Shown piece by piece: positions 32,844 to 33,054 of a stretch of DNA of 33,054 bases; the stretch's first letter is position 1; each line of letters begins with the position of its first letter. Origin of the DNA: an uncultured Pseudomonadota bacterium (lineage in GTDB: Bacteria; Pseudomonadota; Gammaproteobacteria; Enterobacterales; Succinivibrionaceae); contig ONPL01000019.1 of NCBI GenBank assembly GCA_900319705.1, positions 1-33,054 of the forward strand, written 5' to 3'. The notes beneath the pieces are model-generated. The model was not told where the DNA came from and ran no database searches. It was given only the letters and a program-made list of their open reading frames with translations. The position numbers and the translations under genes were made by a program.

Positions 32844-32849
32844 ATTATA
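32844..32849 (-). promoter_or_regulatory. Candidate -10 element for ycjX-ycjF
   Basis: Read on the minus strand this is a consensus TATAAT, 34 nt upstream of the ycjX start. The sequence further upstream has no convincing -35 hexamer at 16-18 nt, so confidence is limited. The rest of 32811-33054 (244 nt) is AT-rich and I see no gene in it. Confidence 0.3.
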
Positions 32850-33054
32850 TACAATCACGGTACAATCATGATATGTCTGCTGTTCAAAACTTGAAATTCA
32901 CCGGGAGGAAGAACTGTAATCCTCAAAAATTAATCAGATTAACAAACATTGTATTTGTAAACGCTCCATAATAACCTTTGATGCTATTTAAGATTGTTTA
33001 AAATCACCAATCCAGCCTTTTCGCTTTTCAATAAGCCTTAACTTTTTATAGGAA

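Noticed and set aside
32811-33054. Sigma-54 (-24/-12) promoter for ycjX as in psp-linked loci
   Set aside because: No TGGCAC-N5-TTGC-like sequence found on the minus strand upstream of ycjX.

Overview
The window looks like a chromosomal segment from an anaerobic, motile gammaproteobacterium. The closest overall fit is the Aeromonadales/Succinivibrionaceae, but that placement is inference. Several gene sets are typically gammaproteobacterial: ycjX-ycjF, rnm(yciV)-yciO, a PykA-type pyruvate kinase, tusE, htpX and yhiI-rbbA-yhhJ. They are mixed with families more familiar from strict anaerobes (DUF1847, DUF4418, a 682-residue glutamine-dependent NAD synthetase). I see no rRNA, tRNA, CRISPR array, insertion sequence or phage gene.

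Layout. (1) 196-3807, minus strand: an operon for a Cys-rich DUF1847 protein, an SsuC-like permease, an SsuB-like ATPase and an SsuA/NMT1-like lipoprotein, closed by a terminator. (2) 4129-6449, plus strand, divergent from it: a DUF4418 membrane protein, an FtsX/MacB-type permease and a LolD-like ATPase. Nearly every protein in blocks 1 and 2 carries conspicuous Cys/His/Met residues, so the pair may form one metal- or thiol-related system. (3) tusE and pgsA meet tail to tail on a shared CTAG. (4) 7756-14242, plus strand: a complete tripartite efflux operon (YhiI adaptor, RbbA double ATPase-permease, YhhJ permease, TolC/NodT-type outer-membrane lipoprotein). (5) 14611-22174, minus strand: SNF2/SWIM helicase, endonuclease IV, YciO, RNase AM and HtpX, a nucleic-acid and protein maintenance block. 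(6) 22515-28973, plus strand: an unrecognised 207-residue protein behind an unusual repeat-rich leader, then pykA-nadE and glgX, separated by clear terminators. (7) A solitary flagellin gene (29158-30297) converges on ycjX-ycjF (minus strand).

How the genes work together. Central carbon and energy genes (pykA, nadE, glgX) lie beside housekeeping genes for tRNA thiolation (tusE), phospholipid synthesis (pgsA), repair (nfo), RNA maturation (rnm) and membrane quality control (htpX). The least understood parts are the divergent dual-ABC locus with its phased T-tracts and repeated ACCGGAC motif, and the leader of the 207-residue gene, with an orphan terminator followed by two abutting perfect tandem duplications.
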